This document shows positions 29,725-37,558 of a stretch of 64,000 bases of DNA, piece by piece; positions within the stretch are counted from its first letter, which is position 1, and each line of letters starts with the position of its first letter. Location: contig NZ_FZOU01000007.1 in NCBI RefSeq assembly GCF_900188085.1, positions 208,074 to 272,073 on the forward strand, written 5' to 3'. The position numbers and the translations under genes are program-made. This DNA is from Granulicella rosea. Lineage in GTDB: Bacteria; Acidobacteriota; Terriglobia; Terriglobales; Acidobacteriaceae. The notes below the pieces were generated by a model. That model made no database searches. It was not told where the DNA came from and saw only the letters and a program-made list of their open reading frames with translations.

Positions 29725-30592
29725 CGAGTTCGACGCGCTGGAGGCAAGGCTCAGAACCCTGCTGCCGGAGGTGTATCGCGACCGCTACGAGGAGGTGCAG
29801 CCGGTCTCGATGGGCTCCGCCGGGTTGAAGTTCGCGCCCGACGGCAGGGTCGCGTGGGACGAGATCTGGGGCTCGTTCTGCGACCTCGCCATGGCCGGCG
29901 GGCCGCCGCACCGGGGCACGCTGCTGACGTCCGGCAGCCCGGAGGAGATTGCGGCCCAGCCCGAGCGCTACAACGAGGTCGTCGCCGAGCTCTGCCGCGG
30001 CGTCGCGCTGGTCACCGGGCTGCACGCAGAACCGGCCGCGCCGGGATGGGTGCGGATGTACTGCACCAGCGCCGGAATGGCTGGCTGGCTGGCGCGCGCG
30101 CTGGTGATGGAGAACATCTCCGCGCGTTTCAAGGGGCTGACGCTTGATCTGCCCGCCGGTCCCGCGTACGGGCTGGAGAAGGAGATCAAGAACGTCGTCA
30201 CGGCAACCGCCAAGACCACCCACTACTGGCTGGGGCACATGTCCGACGAGCAGCACGACGCCATCGCCAGCCTCTTCCGCGTGATGGAGCGTGAGTCGCC
30301 GCTGATCCAGCCAGAGCCTGCGGCGATGGACCCCGAGCTTGCGAAGGCGATCGAGGACTCCACCGGACTCCTTGCAACGAGCCACGGCGCCGGCTGGCTG
30401 AGCCTCGAATGCGGAGACATCCGCGCGGCCGTCTGGATGATGCGCATGCTGGTCGCGTCCAACGTACTCGCCCGCCGTGAGGGAACAGCCGTGTATGCGC
30501 CGATCAGCGAAGGCCTGGCGCGCAACGTCGTCCGGGCGCACCGGCTGGCCGTGGCGCGGGGAATCCTGCCTGCCAGGGTGAACGCCACCTAG
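29705..30592 (+). CDS. Conserved hypothetical protein coupled to the bicupin gene
   Basis: 295 residues, no signal peptide. Segments that look conserved are [75 protein letters not shown] and [18 protein letters not shown] do not know a function. The mixture of Trp, His and Gly around [15 protein letters not shown] suggests an active or ligand-binding site. It starts inside the end of the bicupin gene and ends 48 bases before the GlxA-type regulator. Confidence 0.75.
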   Translation: MNSTAPDEFDALEARLRTLLPEVYRDRYEEVQPVSMGSAGLKFAPDGRVAWDEIWGSFCDLAMAGGPPHRGTLLTSGSPEEIAAQPERYNEVVAELCRGVALVTGLHAEPAAPGWVRMYCTSAGMAGWLARALVMENISARFKGLTLDLPAGPAYGLEKEIKNVVTATAKTTHYWLGHMSDEQHDAIASLFRVMERESPLIQPEPAAMDPELAKAIEDSTGLLATSHGAGWLSLECGDIRAAVWMMRMLVASNVLARREGTAVYAPISEGLARNVVRAHRLAVARGILPARVNAT

Positions 30593-30640
30593 CCGAACCG
30601 CTTGGCGAGACCGGCGCTGTGGCCTTATAGAATCGAAGCC

Positions 30641-31594
30641 ATGCGCAGAGTCGTGATCGTTGGGCCGCCGCCGGTGCAGATCCTCGACGTCACCGGTCCG
30701 CTCGAGGTCTTTTCGAATGCGCCCGGCTACGAGGTCGTCCTCGCGAACCCTGGGCCGGAGCGGACGCTGCGCACCAACCGGGGCCTGACGCTGGGCGAAG
30801 CCGTGCCCATCGCGGAGCTGACCGGTCCGATCGACACGCTGCTGATCGCCGGCGGTCCGGGCTCGGAGACCGGCAGCTACGACCCCGCGTTCATCGCGTG
30901 GATCGCCGCAACCGCGAAGCGCTGCCGCCGCGTGGCGTCGATCTGCACCGGCGCGTTTCTGCTGGCCGAGGCGGGCCTGCTCGACGGCAAACAGGCGGTC
31001 ACGCACTGGCGATTCTGCGACCGCCTCGCGCGCGAGTACCCCGCCATCACGGTGAAGCCGGAGCCGATCTACCTCAAGGACGGCTCGACCTACACCTCCG
31101 CCGGCATCACCGCCGGGCTCGACCTCTCGCTCGCGCTGGTGGAGGAGGATCACGGGCACGAGGTCGCGCTAGCCATCGCGCGCTTCCTCGTCATCTTTCT
31201 GGTGCGGCCGGGCGGACAGGCGCAGTTCAGCCACATGCTCTCGAACCAGTCCGCCGCCTCGCAGCCGCTGCGCGAGCTGCAGGTGTGGATGATCGAAAAT
31301 CTGCGCGAAGACCTGAGCGTCGAGCGGCTGGCCGAACGCATGCACATGAGCGCGCGCCACTTCACCCGCGTCTGCCTGCGCGAGACTGGCATGAACCCCG
31401 GCCAGTTCGTCGACCGCATGCGCGTCGAGGCCGCGCAGCAGAGGATCGACAGCTCCGGCATGGGGTTGAAGGAAGTAGCCGGCGCCTGCGGGTTCGGCTC
31501 CGCCGACGCGCTGCGCCGCGTCTTCGTGCGCGTGCTCGGCGTGACGCCGGGCGAGTACGCCAGCCGCTTTCGCAGCACGCGGGTCTCGCAATGA
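30641..31594 (+). CDS. GlxA family regulator (DJ-1/PfpI domain plus AraC HTH)
   Basis: 317 residues from the ATG at 30641. The N-terminal DJ-1/PfpI-like domain has the nucleophile elbow ASICTGAFLLAEAGLLDG with Cys, and LLIAGGPGSETGS. The C-terminal AraC-type DNA-binding domain has the two HTHs (LSVERLAERMHMSARHFTRV and LKEVAGACGFGSADALRRVF). Such proteins act as transcriptional activators that sense a small molecule with the DJ-1 domain. It lies directly after the bicupin operon on the same strand and may regulate it. Confidence 0.9.
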   Translation: MRRVVIVGPPPVQILDVTGPLEVFSNAPGYEVVLANPGPERTLRTNRGLTLGEAVPIAELTGPIDTLLIAGGPGSETGSYDPAFIAWIAATAKRCRRVASICTGAFLLAEAGLLDGKQAVTHWRFCDRLAREYPAITVKPEPIYLKDGSTYTSAGITAGLDLSLALVEEDHGHEVALAIARFLVIFLVRPGGQAQFSHMLSNQSAASQPLRELQVWMIENLREDLSVERLAERMHMSARHFTRVCLRETGMNPGQFVDRMRVEAAQQRIDSSGMGLKEVAGACGFGSADALRRVFVRVLGVTPGEYASRFRSTRVSQ

Positions 31595-31766
31595 AGCGCG
31601 ATGCGCAACCATCGGCGATGCGCAATGATCCACAGGGAGCCATGCAAAACCAGCCCGATCTGCGTGTCCTAAATTGACGTATCCGCGTCATGGCAAAGCG
31701 CCACGACGGAGCCTAGTGTTGAACCTGTGAGCAGCGATCGAGCAAAGCTCACAGGAGGAAACACCC

Positions 31767-32411
31767 ATGGCTGCCACCGCTACTTCCCGCATCGCCGTTC
31801 CCGACAGCAAGCTCGCCCAGGCGATCACCGAGTTCATCCGCGACACCGAGTCGCCGCTGCTCTTCCACCATTCCAGCCGCGTGTTTCACTTCGGCGCGCT
31901 TGCTGGCCGCCAGCGCGGACTCAGCTTCAACCCGGAGCTGCTCTACGCCGGCGCCATGTTCCACGACGTCGGCCTGACGCCCTCCTACAGCAGCGCGCAC
32001 GACCGCTTCGAGGTCGACGGCGCCAACGCCGCGCGCGACTTCCTGCGCCAGTACGACATCCCGCAGCGCGACCTGGACGAGGTCTGGACCGCCATCGCGC
32101 TGCACACCACGCCGGGCATCCCGCAGTACATGGCGCCGGTCGTCGCGCTGGTGACCGCGGGCGTCGAGATGGACGTGCTGGGCCTGACCTACCATGAGTT
32201 TTCGGACGAAGACCGCAACGCCATCGTCGCCGCCCACCCGCGCACGCCGCAGTTCAAGGAAGACATCCTGCAGGCGTTCTACGACGGCATCCACCACAAA
32301 CCGGAGACGACCTTCGGCAACGTGAAGGCCGATGTGCTCGCCGATAAGGACCCCCGCTTCAAGCGCGGAAACTTCTGCAGCGTGATCCGCAATTCGCCCT
32401 GGATTGGCTGA
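31767..32411 (+). CDS. HD-domain phosphohydrolase / cyanamide hydratase-like protein
   Basis: 214 residues. HD-fold metal residues are seen as HHSSRVFHFG, MFHDVGLTP (the HD doublet) and ALHTTPGIPQYMAP. The overall order of segments resembles the fungal cyanamide hydratase / DDI2-like branch of HD proteins, though generic HD phosphohydrolases cannot be excluded. AGGAGG lies upstream of the ATG. Its neighbour on the left is the GlxA regulator, three genes from the hydroxynitrile lyase homologue; a nitrile-related theme is a suggestion only. Confidence 0.75.
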   Translation: MAATATSRIAVPDSKLAQAITEFIRDTESPLLFHHSSRVFHFGALAGRQRGLSFNPELLYAGAMFHDVGLTPSYSSAHDRFEVDGANAARDFLRQYDIPQRDLDEVWTAIALHTTPGIPQYMAPVVALVTAGVEMDVLGLTYHEFSDEDRNAIVAAHPRTPQFKEDILQAFYDGIHHKPETTFGNVKADVLADKDPRFKRGNFCSVIRNSPWIG

Positions 32412-32431
32412 AGCTGCCCTGACAGATCATC

Positions 32432-32541
32432 TGTCATCCTGAGCGGAGCGGAGCGCAGCGAAGTCGAAGGATCTGCTTCTTGCCCGAAGCCGCAATGCGC
32501 CACAGGCAAGAAGCAGATCCTTCGCTACGCTCAGGATGACA
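32432..32541. repeat. Dispersed repeat A, paired arms
   Basis: TGTCATCCTGAGCGGAGCGG...GAAGGATCTGCTTCTTGC and its inverse GCAAGAAGCAGATCCTTCGC...AGGATGACA, with arms of roughly 45 bases. It lies between convergent genes (HD protein and rmuC). Confidence 0.85.
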
Positions 32542-32558
32542 AAATCTTGTGTCGGCAT

Positions 32559-34037
32559 TTACTGCTCTTCCACCCCACTCGCCGCCAGAGCGATCCCCGG
32601 CAGATCCTCCACCAAAAACGGCGTGGACTCGTCCGAGCTGCTCACCTCGCGCAGCGTCCGGTTGATCGCGCGGGTCCGCACGCCGACCTCGCCCAGCGTC
32701 TTCTGAATCTTGCCGACATCGCCCTCGACCTTATCCATTAGCTTGCCGAACTTGCCGAACTCGTTCTTCGCGCCTTCGAGCACCTTCCACACCTCGTCGC
32801 CCTTTTCCTGCAGGGCCAGCATGTGGAAGCCCATCTGGAAGCTGGTGAGGATGGCCGACAGCGTGGTCGGGCCGGCGATCGTCACGTGGCACTGCGACTG
32901 GATCGCCGACTGCAGCTCGCCCCGGCGGATGACCTCGGCGTACAGGCCCTCGGTCGGCAGGAACATGATGCCGTAGGGCGTCGTCACCGGCGGGTGAATG
33001 TACTTGCCGCAGATGCGGTCGGCCTCGGTGCGGATGGCGTTTTCAAACGCCCTGCCCTCGCGCGCGATGGCGTCCGGCAGATTGGATTCGTACGCCGCCT
33101 CCAGCCGCTCCCAGGCCTCGCGCGGGAACTTCGCATCGATCGGCATCAGGCGCTCGCCCGCGCCCGACGGGAAGCGAATGGCGAACTCGACACGCTCCGC
33201 GCTGCCCGGCTTCACGGTCGCGTTTTCGATGTACTGGCCGGGCGCGAGCATCTGCTTGAGCAGCATGCCCAACTGCACCTCGGCGAAGCCGCCGCGCGAC
33301 TTCACGTTGGTAAAGATCCGCGACAGGCCATCCACGCCCTCGGACAGCTTCGACATCTCGCCCAGCCCGGTATGCACCTTGTTCAACTGGTCCGTCACCT
33401 GGCCGAAGCTCTCGGTCAGCCGCGTGTGCAGCGTGGCGTGCAGCTTCTCGTCGACCGTGGCGCGCATCTCTTCGAGCTTGGCGGCGTTGTCCGTGTTCAG
33501 CTTCGCGAGCGACTCGCCGACCGAGGTGCGCAGCCGCTCCTGATGCTGCGCGTTGGCTGCGGTCAGCTCGTTCAGCTTGGCGTTCAGCGCCTCGCGATCT
33601 TCGAGTTGACGCTGGTTGACGGCGCCGATGAAGCTCTGCAAACGCTGCCCGATGCCGGTCAGCTCCGCGTGGACGGCGGTGCGCAGCGTCTCGGCGGAGG
33701 CGGCGTTGTCCTTGCGGAACTCGGCCAGACCGCCGTTCAGCGCCGCTCCCAGCGTCGCGACCGAGCCGGTAATCTCCGTGCGCAGGGCGCCGAAGTCGGC
33801 CGAGGCCGCGGCACGCGAGCGCTGGGCCTCTGCGGCGATCTCGGCGCGCATGCCGGCGAGGCCACTGTGCAGCTGCTTGTCCGAAGCCTCGGCCCGCGCG
33901 TCCAGGCGCAGCAGCTGATCCGGCAGTTGCGCCTGGCGAGGGTCGGCCACCGGCGGAGCGGCCTGTCTGCGCAGGAGCAGAACGGCCAGGCACACGAGCT
34001 GGAGGACCACAAGGACGATCAGGACAGGGATGAGCAT
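32559..34037 (-). CDS. rmuC: DNA recombination protein RmuC
   Basis: 492 residues. An N-terminal membrane anchor (MLIPVLIVLVVLQLVCLAVL) is followed by a long coiled coil (about residues 35-215) and the RmuC nuclease-like domain with MPIDAKFPREAW (PD-(D/E)xK-like) and YGIMFLPTEGLYAEVIRRGE. RmuC limits inversions at short inverted repeats in E. coli, which is notable in a genome as rich in palindromes as this one. It is a single gene, divergent from a TetR regulator. Confidence 0.93.
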   Translation of the reverse strand: MLIPVLIVLVVLQLVCLAVLLLRRQAAPPVADPRQAQLPDQLLRLDARAEASDKQLHSGLAGMRAEIAAEAQRSRAAASADFGALRTEITGSVATLGAALNGGLAEFRKDNAASAETLRTAVHAELTGIGQRLQSFIGAVNQRQLEDREALNAKLNELTAANAQHQERLRTSVGESLAKLNTDNAAKLEEMRATVDEKLHATLHTRLTESFGQVTDQLNKVHTGLGEMSKLSEGVDGLSRIFTNVKSRGGFAEVQLGMLLKQMLAPGQYIENATVKPGSAERVEFAIRFPSGAGERLMPIDAKFPREAWERLEAAYESNLPDAIAREGRAFENAIRTEADRICGKYIHPPVTTPYGIMFLPTEGLYAEVIRRGELQSAIQSQCHVTIAGPTTLSAILTSFQMGFHMLALQEKGDEVWKVLEGAKNEFGKFGKLMDKVEGDVGKIQKTLGEVGVRTRAINRTLREVSSSDESTPFLVEDLPGIALAASGVEEQ

Positions 34038-34091
34038 GTTCGTTTTTCCTTCGCCTTAGAATAGCACCGCCGCGCGCGGATCATGATAATC

Positions 34092-34103
34092 TGAACGCGT
34101 TCA
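34092..34103. promoter_or_regulatory. Possible TetR operator
   Basis: The perfect 12-base palindrome TGAACGCGTTCA lies between the divergent rmuC and tetR genes. Such sites are typical of TetR family binding; the link to the adjacent regulator is inferred. Confidence 0.4.
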
Positions 34104-34124
34104 AGTGCCGAGCGAGACACGCTG

Positions 34125-34176
34125 AGTTCTACTCGAGCTGCCAGCCGAGAGCTGTTCAGCTTACAGCTCGAGAGCT
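34125..34176. repeat. Dispersed repeat D
   Basis: AGCTGCCAGCCGAGAGCTGT and CAGCTTACAGCTCGAGAGCT form overlapping inverted repeats upstream of the TetR gene. Confidence 0.4.
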
Positions 34177-34221
34177 GCGGCCTCGTTCGAAACGGTCCGG
34201 CCGTCGAACCACCGAGGGATC

Positions 34222-34908
34222 ATGTCCGAAACCGACGCCGTAAAGAAGTCGCCGAAGAAGTCCGAAGAGACGCGCGCGCGCATCCTCGAGGCGGCGCTCT
34301 CCATCTTTCGCGAGCGCGGCTTCGAGCGCGCAACGATGCGCGAGATCGCGACGGAGGCGGAGGTCGCCGTCGGCGCGGCCTATTACTACTTCGATTCGAA
34401 GGACGCCATCGTCATGGCGTTTTACGAGCGCGCGCAGGCCGCGATGCAGCCGGAGATCGCCGCGCGGCTCGACCGCGCGAAGACGCTCGAAGCCCGCCTG
34501 CGCGCCATCGTCTCGACCAAATTCGAGTACTTCGCGCCAAACCGCAAGCTGCTGGCCGCGCTGACCGCGCACACCGACCCCGAACATCCGCTCTCGCCCT
34601 TCAGCAGGGAGTGCGCGTCGATCCGCGCCGAGGACGTCGCGCAGTTCGACCGAGCCGCCGCCGACTCCGGCGTGAGCCTGCCGCCGACGATCGCGCCCTA
34701 CCTCGGCCGCCTGCTCTGGATGTACCAGATGGGCCTCATCCTCTTCTGGGTCTACGACCGCAGCGAAGAACAGGCGCGCACGATGTTCCTCTACGAAAAA
34801 ACGCTGAAGATGCTGACCGTCGGGCTGAAGCTGGCGGGATTTCCGCTGCTGCGACCGCTGCACAAGCTGGCGGGAGAGCTGCTGGCGGTGGTGTATGGGG
34901 ATGCGTAG
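34222..34908 (+). CDS. TetR/AcrR family transcriptional regulator
   Basis: 228 residues with the N-terminal TetR HTH: ARILEAALSIFRERGFERAT, MREIATEAEVAVGAAYYYFD and SKDAIVMAFYERAQ. The C-terminal ligand domain is helical with several Trp/Tyr (GRLLWMYQMGLILFWVYDRS). A Lys-rich start (KKSPKKSEE) precedes the HTH. It probably represses its own transcription by way of the palindrome at 34092. The inducer and targets are unknown; no efflux pump adjoins. Confidence 0.9.
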   Translation: MSETDAVKKSPKKSEETRARILEAALSIFRERGFERATMREIATEAEVAVGAAYYYFDSKDAIVMAFYERAQAAMQPEIAARLDRAKTLEARLRAIVSTKFEYFAPNRKLLAALTAHTDPEHPLSPFSRECASIRAEDVAQFDRAAADSGVSLPPTIAPYLGRLLWMYQMGLILFWVYDRSEEQARTMFLYEKTLKMLTVGLKLAGFPLLRPLHKLAGELLAVVYGDA

Positions 34909-34920
34909 ACGAAGCTAGAC

Positions 34921-34957
34921 GCCCCACCCACCGCGGTCGAGCTGCGATGGGTGGGGC
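34921..34957. terminator. Convergent terminator-like hairpin
   Basis: GCCCCACCCA / TGGGTGGGGC, a ten-base stem with a 17-base loop, between the 3' ends of tetR and the GGDEF gene. It lacks a T run. The stem text recurs near 62460. Confidence 0.5.
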
Positions 34958-34979
34958 GTCGCCCTGGGGAGGGACCTCG

Positions 34980-36005
34980 TTATGCCGGGCGCGAGAGCTG
35001 CGTCTCGGCCGAGCTGGGTGCGATGCAGGAGCGGTTGCGGCCGCCGCGTTTAGCTGCGTAGAGGGCCAGGTCGGCCTCGGCCAGCCACTGGTCGGCGGTC
35101 GCATGCTCCGGGCCGATGGCGGAGATGCCGAAGCTGGCCGTGACCTTGATTGGCGGGTCGTTTTCGATCTCGATCGCCTCGATCGCCTTGCGGAAGCGTT
35201 CGGCCGAGCGGGAGGCGTCGCGGAGCGTGGCCTCGGCCAGCAGGATGCCGAACTCCTCGCCGCCCAGCCGGCCCAGCACGTCGGTGGCGCGGAGCAGCGC
35301 GTTCAGCTTGGCGCCCACGGCGCGCAGCACGGCGTCGCCCGCGGCGTGTCCCCAGGTGTCGTTGACTTTCTTGAAGTGGTCGAGATCAAGCACCAGCAGC
35401 GCAGACGAGCGGGCATACCGGCCGTAGCGGGCGATGGCCTTGTCGACCTCCACCGTGAAGCCCCGGCGGGTCGCGGCGCCGGTGACGAAGTCGATCTGCG
35501 CGACGCGGCGCAGCTCCAGCTCCTCCGCGGCGAGGGCGGCGAAGCTCTTCAGCACCTCGATCTGGCTGGGCGTGTACTCGCGCGGAATGGTGTCGATCGC
35601 GCACAGCGAACCGACGTTGTAGCCATCGGGCGTGCAGAGCGGCACACCGACGTAGCTGCGGATGAAGGGCGCGCCCGTCACCAGGGGGTTCGTCGCGAAG
35701 CGCGGGTCCAAACGGGCATCGGGAATGTACAGCGGCTCGCGCGCCTGGATGGTGTGGGTGCAGAAGGAGACCTCGCGCGTGGTCTCGGTGGTGTCGCCCA
35801 TTCCGATGCAGGATTTGAACCACTGCCGCTCGGAGTCGATGAGCGAGATGATCGCGATCGGCACCTGCATCACGGCCTTCACCAGGCCTGCGATGCGGTC
35901 GAAGGGCGCCTCGCGCGGGGTGTCGAGAATCTGATAGCGCTGCAGGGCGAGGACGCGGCCCTGCTCATCGTTCAACTTCGGGTCGCTCAGTCTGGTATCG
36001 ATCAT
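34980..36005 (-). CDS. GAF-GGDEF diguanylate cyclase
   Basis: 341 residues from the ATG at 36005. An N-terminal GAF domain (about 10-165: LDTPREAPFDRIAGLV, ERQWFKSCIGM, VGVPLCTPDGYNVGSLCAID) precedes a GGDEF domain with the active-site GGEEF at residues 248-252. RATD lies five residues before GGEEF and is the inhibitory c-di-GMP site. It should make c-di-GMP in response to a ligand or redox state sensed by GAF. The start overlaps the upstream 80-aa gene in an ATGA, so the two are coupled. Confidence 0.93.
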   Translation of the reverse strand: MIDTRLSDPKLNDEQGRVLALQRYQILDTPREAPFDRIAGLVKAVMQVPIAIISLIDSERQWFKSCIGMGDTTETTREVSFCTHTIQAREPLYIPDARLDPRFATNPLVTGAPFIRSYVGVPLCTPDGYNVGSLCAIDTIPREYTPSQIEVLKSFAALAAEELELRRVAQIDFVTGAATRRGFTVEVDKAIARYGRYARSSALLVLDLDHFKKVNDTWGHAAGDAVLRAVGAKLNALLRATDVLGRLGGEEFGILLAEATLRDASRSAERFRKAIEAIEIENDPPIKVTASFGISAIGPEHATADQWLAEADLALYAAKRGGRNRSCIAPSSAETQLSRPA

Positions 36006-36244
36006 GCCTGCCTCATTATGGTTTTGATTGCGCGCAGAAGCTCGTCCCGGTAGGACTCCACCACGACCGTGACGCTGGTTTCGATCTGCTCTTCGCTGAC
36101 GCCGGCCGACTGCAGGCTGCGGACAAGCCGCGCAAGATTTTCGCGATGCCGGTGCAGGCTGGCATGGAGCGCGTCGGGAATCTCCAGCCCCGTAAATGGG
36201 TCGGGAATCACCGTGCCGTCTCGCCATTCATAGACATGACTCAT
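36002..36244 (-). CDS. Small hypothetical protein coupled to the diguanylate cyclase
   Basis: 80 residues from the ATG at 36244 (AGAGGAG nine bases upstream). It begins SHVYEWRDGTVIPDPFTGLE and continues as an amphipathic helix pair (HASLHRHRENLARLVRSLQS, EEQIETSVTVVVESYRDELL). Its stop codon overlaps the start of the GGDEF gene (ATGA). It may be a partner or a regulatory subunit of the cyclase. I recognise no family. Confidence 0.7.
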   Translation of the reverse strand: MSHVYEWRDGTVIPDPFTGLEIPDALHASLHRHRENLARLVRSLQSAGVSEEQIETSVTVVVESYRDELLRAIKTIMRQA

Positions 36245-36472
36245 CTCGGAGCGCTCCTCTGATTTCCGCAAACGTTCGGCTCAAACGGCTGTGCGAGGTA
36301 ACCCGCCCGTGCCGATAGTTTGAACTTTATGGTTACCGAGGTGGTGGGACCATGCCACTTTCAGGGCAGAGATTGCAACGGCCATGGCATGCATGGGCGC
36401 CGAATGGGTCAGGCCTCGGTCAGGGGTGGCTTTGTTTTTGCCCAGGCACGCTGAAGCCGCGTCCCTGGCGAA

Positions 36473-37369
36473 TCACTCGCGACCGGCGAGAATCGCGTCC
36501 GCCACGGCGGCGGCGGCGACCGCCGTCACGACATCGTGGACGCGCAGGAGATGCGCTCCGGCCAGGATCGCCGCGACCTCGGACGCCGCATCGGCAGCCG
36601 CGCGGGCTTCCGGCGCGGGCTCCTGCATATGGGGCGGACGGCGCGTCAGCAACTGGCGCAGGAAGCTCTTGCGACTCGTCCCGGCCAGCATGGGGTAGCC
36701 CAGCGCCTGCAGGCCGTCGAGTTCCGCGTGCAGCCGCAGATTCTCGTCGCCGCGTTTGCCGAATCCGAAGCCGGGGTCGAGCACGATGCTCTGGCGCGCG
36801 ATGCCGGCGGCCTGCGCGGCGTGCAGGCGCTCTGCGAGGCCGTCGAGGATCGCCGGCAGCACCGGCCCGGCGGGCAGCGGCGCCTGCCGCAGCCAGTCCC
36901 GCGGACCGCCGCGCGTGTGCATCAGCACCAGCCCGCAGCCGCTGGCGGCGACGGTTGCCGCCATCTCCGCGTCCCACAGCAGGCCGGAGACGTCGTTGAC
37001 GATCTCCGCGCCCGCCGCGATCGCCGCCGCAGCCGTGGCCGCATGGTAGGTGTCGACCGAGACGACCGCCTGCGGCTGCTCGCGCAGGATGGCCGCGAGC
37101 ACCGGCAGGATACGGTCCTGCTCCTCGGCCGGCGAGACAGGCGAGGCGTTCGGCCGCGTGGACTCGCCGCCGAGGTCGAGGAGGTCCGCGCCCTGTTCGA
37201 GCAGCGTGAGCGCATGCTCGACCGCGCGTTCCGGCGCGAAGAAGCAGCCGCCGTCGGAGAAGCTGTCCGGCGTGACGTTCAGGATCGCCATCAGCAGCGT
37301 TCGCTCGCCCAGCGGCAGGCTGCGGCTGCGGAGCCGCCAGGAGAAGCGTGGGCGCTGAGCGAAGGGCAT
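36473..37369 (-). CDS. folP: Dihydropteroate synthase
   Basis: A 298-residue folate enzyme, condensing p-aminobenzoate with hydroxymethyl-dihydropterin diphosphate. Signatures: ILNVTPDSFSDGG, DLGGESTRPNA, VSVDTYHA, IVNDVSG, LDPGFGFGKRGDENLRL, GTSRKSFL and LRVHDV, i.e. all pterin, phosphate and pABA contact loops of the TIM barrel. The gene is isolated; no folK or folB adjoins. A short stretch of repetitive text (AGGGTATAGGGTTC... GGGAACAGGGCGTAGGGAAT) lies just upstream. Confidence 0.96.
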   Translation of the reverse strand: MPFAQRPRFSWRLRSRSLPLGERTLLMAILNVTPDSFSDGGCFFAPERAVEHALTLLEQGADLLDLGGESTRPNASPVSPAEEQDRILPVLAAILREQPQAVVSVDTYHAATAAAAIAAGAEIVNDVSGLLWDAEMAATVAASGCGLVLMHTRGGPRDWLRQAPLPAGPVLPAILDGLAERLHAAQAAGIARQSIVLDPGFGFGKRGDENLRLHAELDGLQALGYPMLAGTSRKSFLRQLLTRRPPHMQEPAPEARAAADAASEVAAILAGAHLLRVHDVVTAVAAAAVADAILAGRE

Positions 37370-37485
37370 AAGGACAGGGTATAGGGTTCGGGGAGATGCA
37401 GGGAACAGGGCGTAGGGAATGAAGCGGGCGTTACGAGGCCTTTGCTCTTCGTGTTTGTCCTCCTCGCAGAGGATCTGCTCCTCGC

Positions 37486-37529
37486 CTCCGACTTACAGCC
37501 ATACAGCTTGCAGCTTTAAGCTCTCGAAG
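37486..37529. repeat. Dispersed repeat D
   Basis: CGACTTACAGCCATACAGCT and TGCAGCTTTAAGCTCTCGA form an imperfect palindrome just before dacB. Confidence 0.4.
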
Positions 37530-37558
37530 ACCCACCCCCGTGCTCTACACTCACCGGT

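Noticed and set aside
29705..30592. Naming the 295-aa protein as an enzyme
   Set aside because: The conserved-looking segments match no family I can name with confidence, so it is left as hypothetical.
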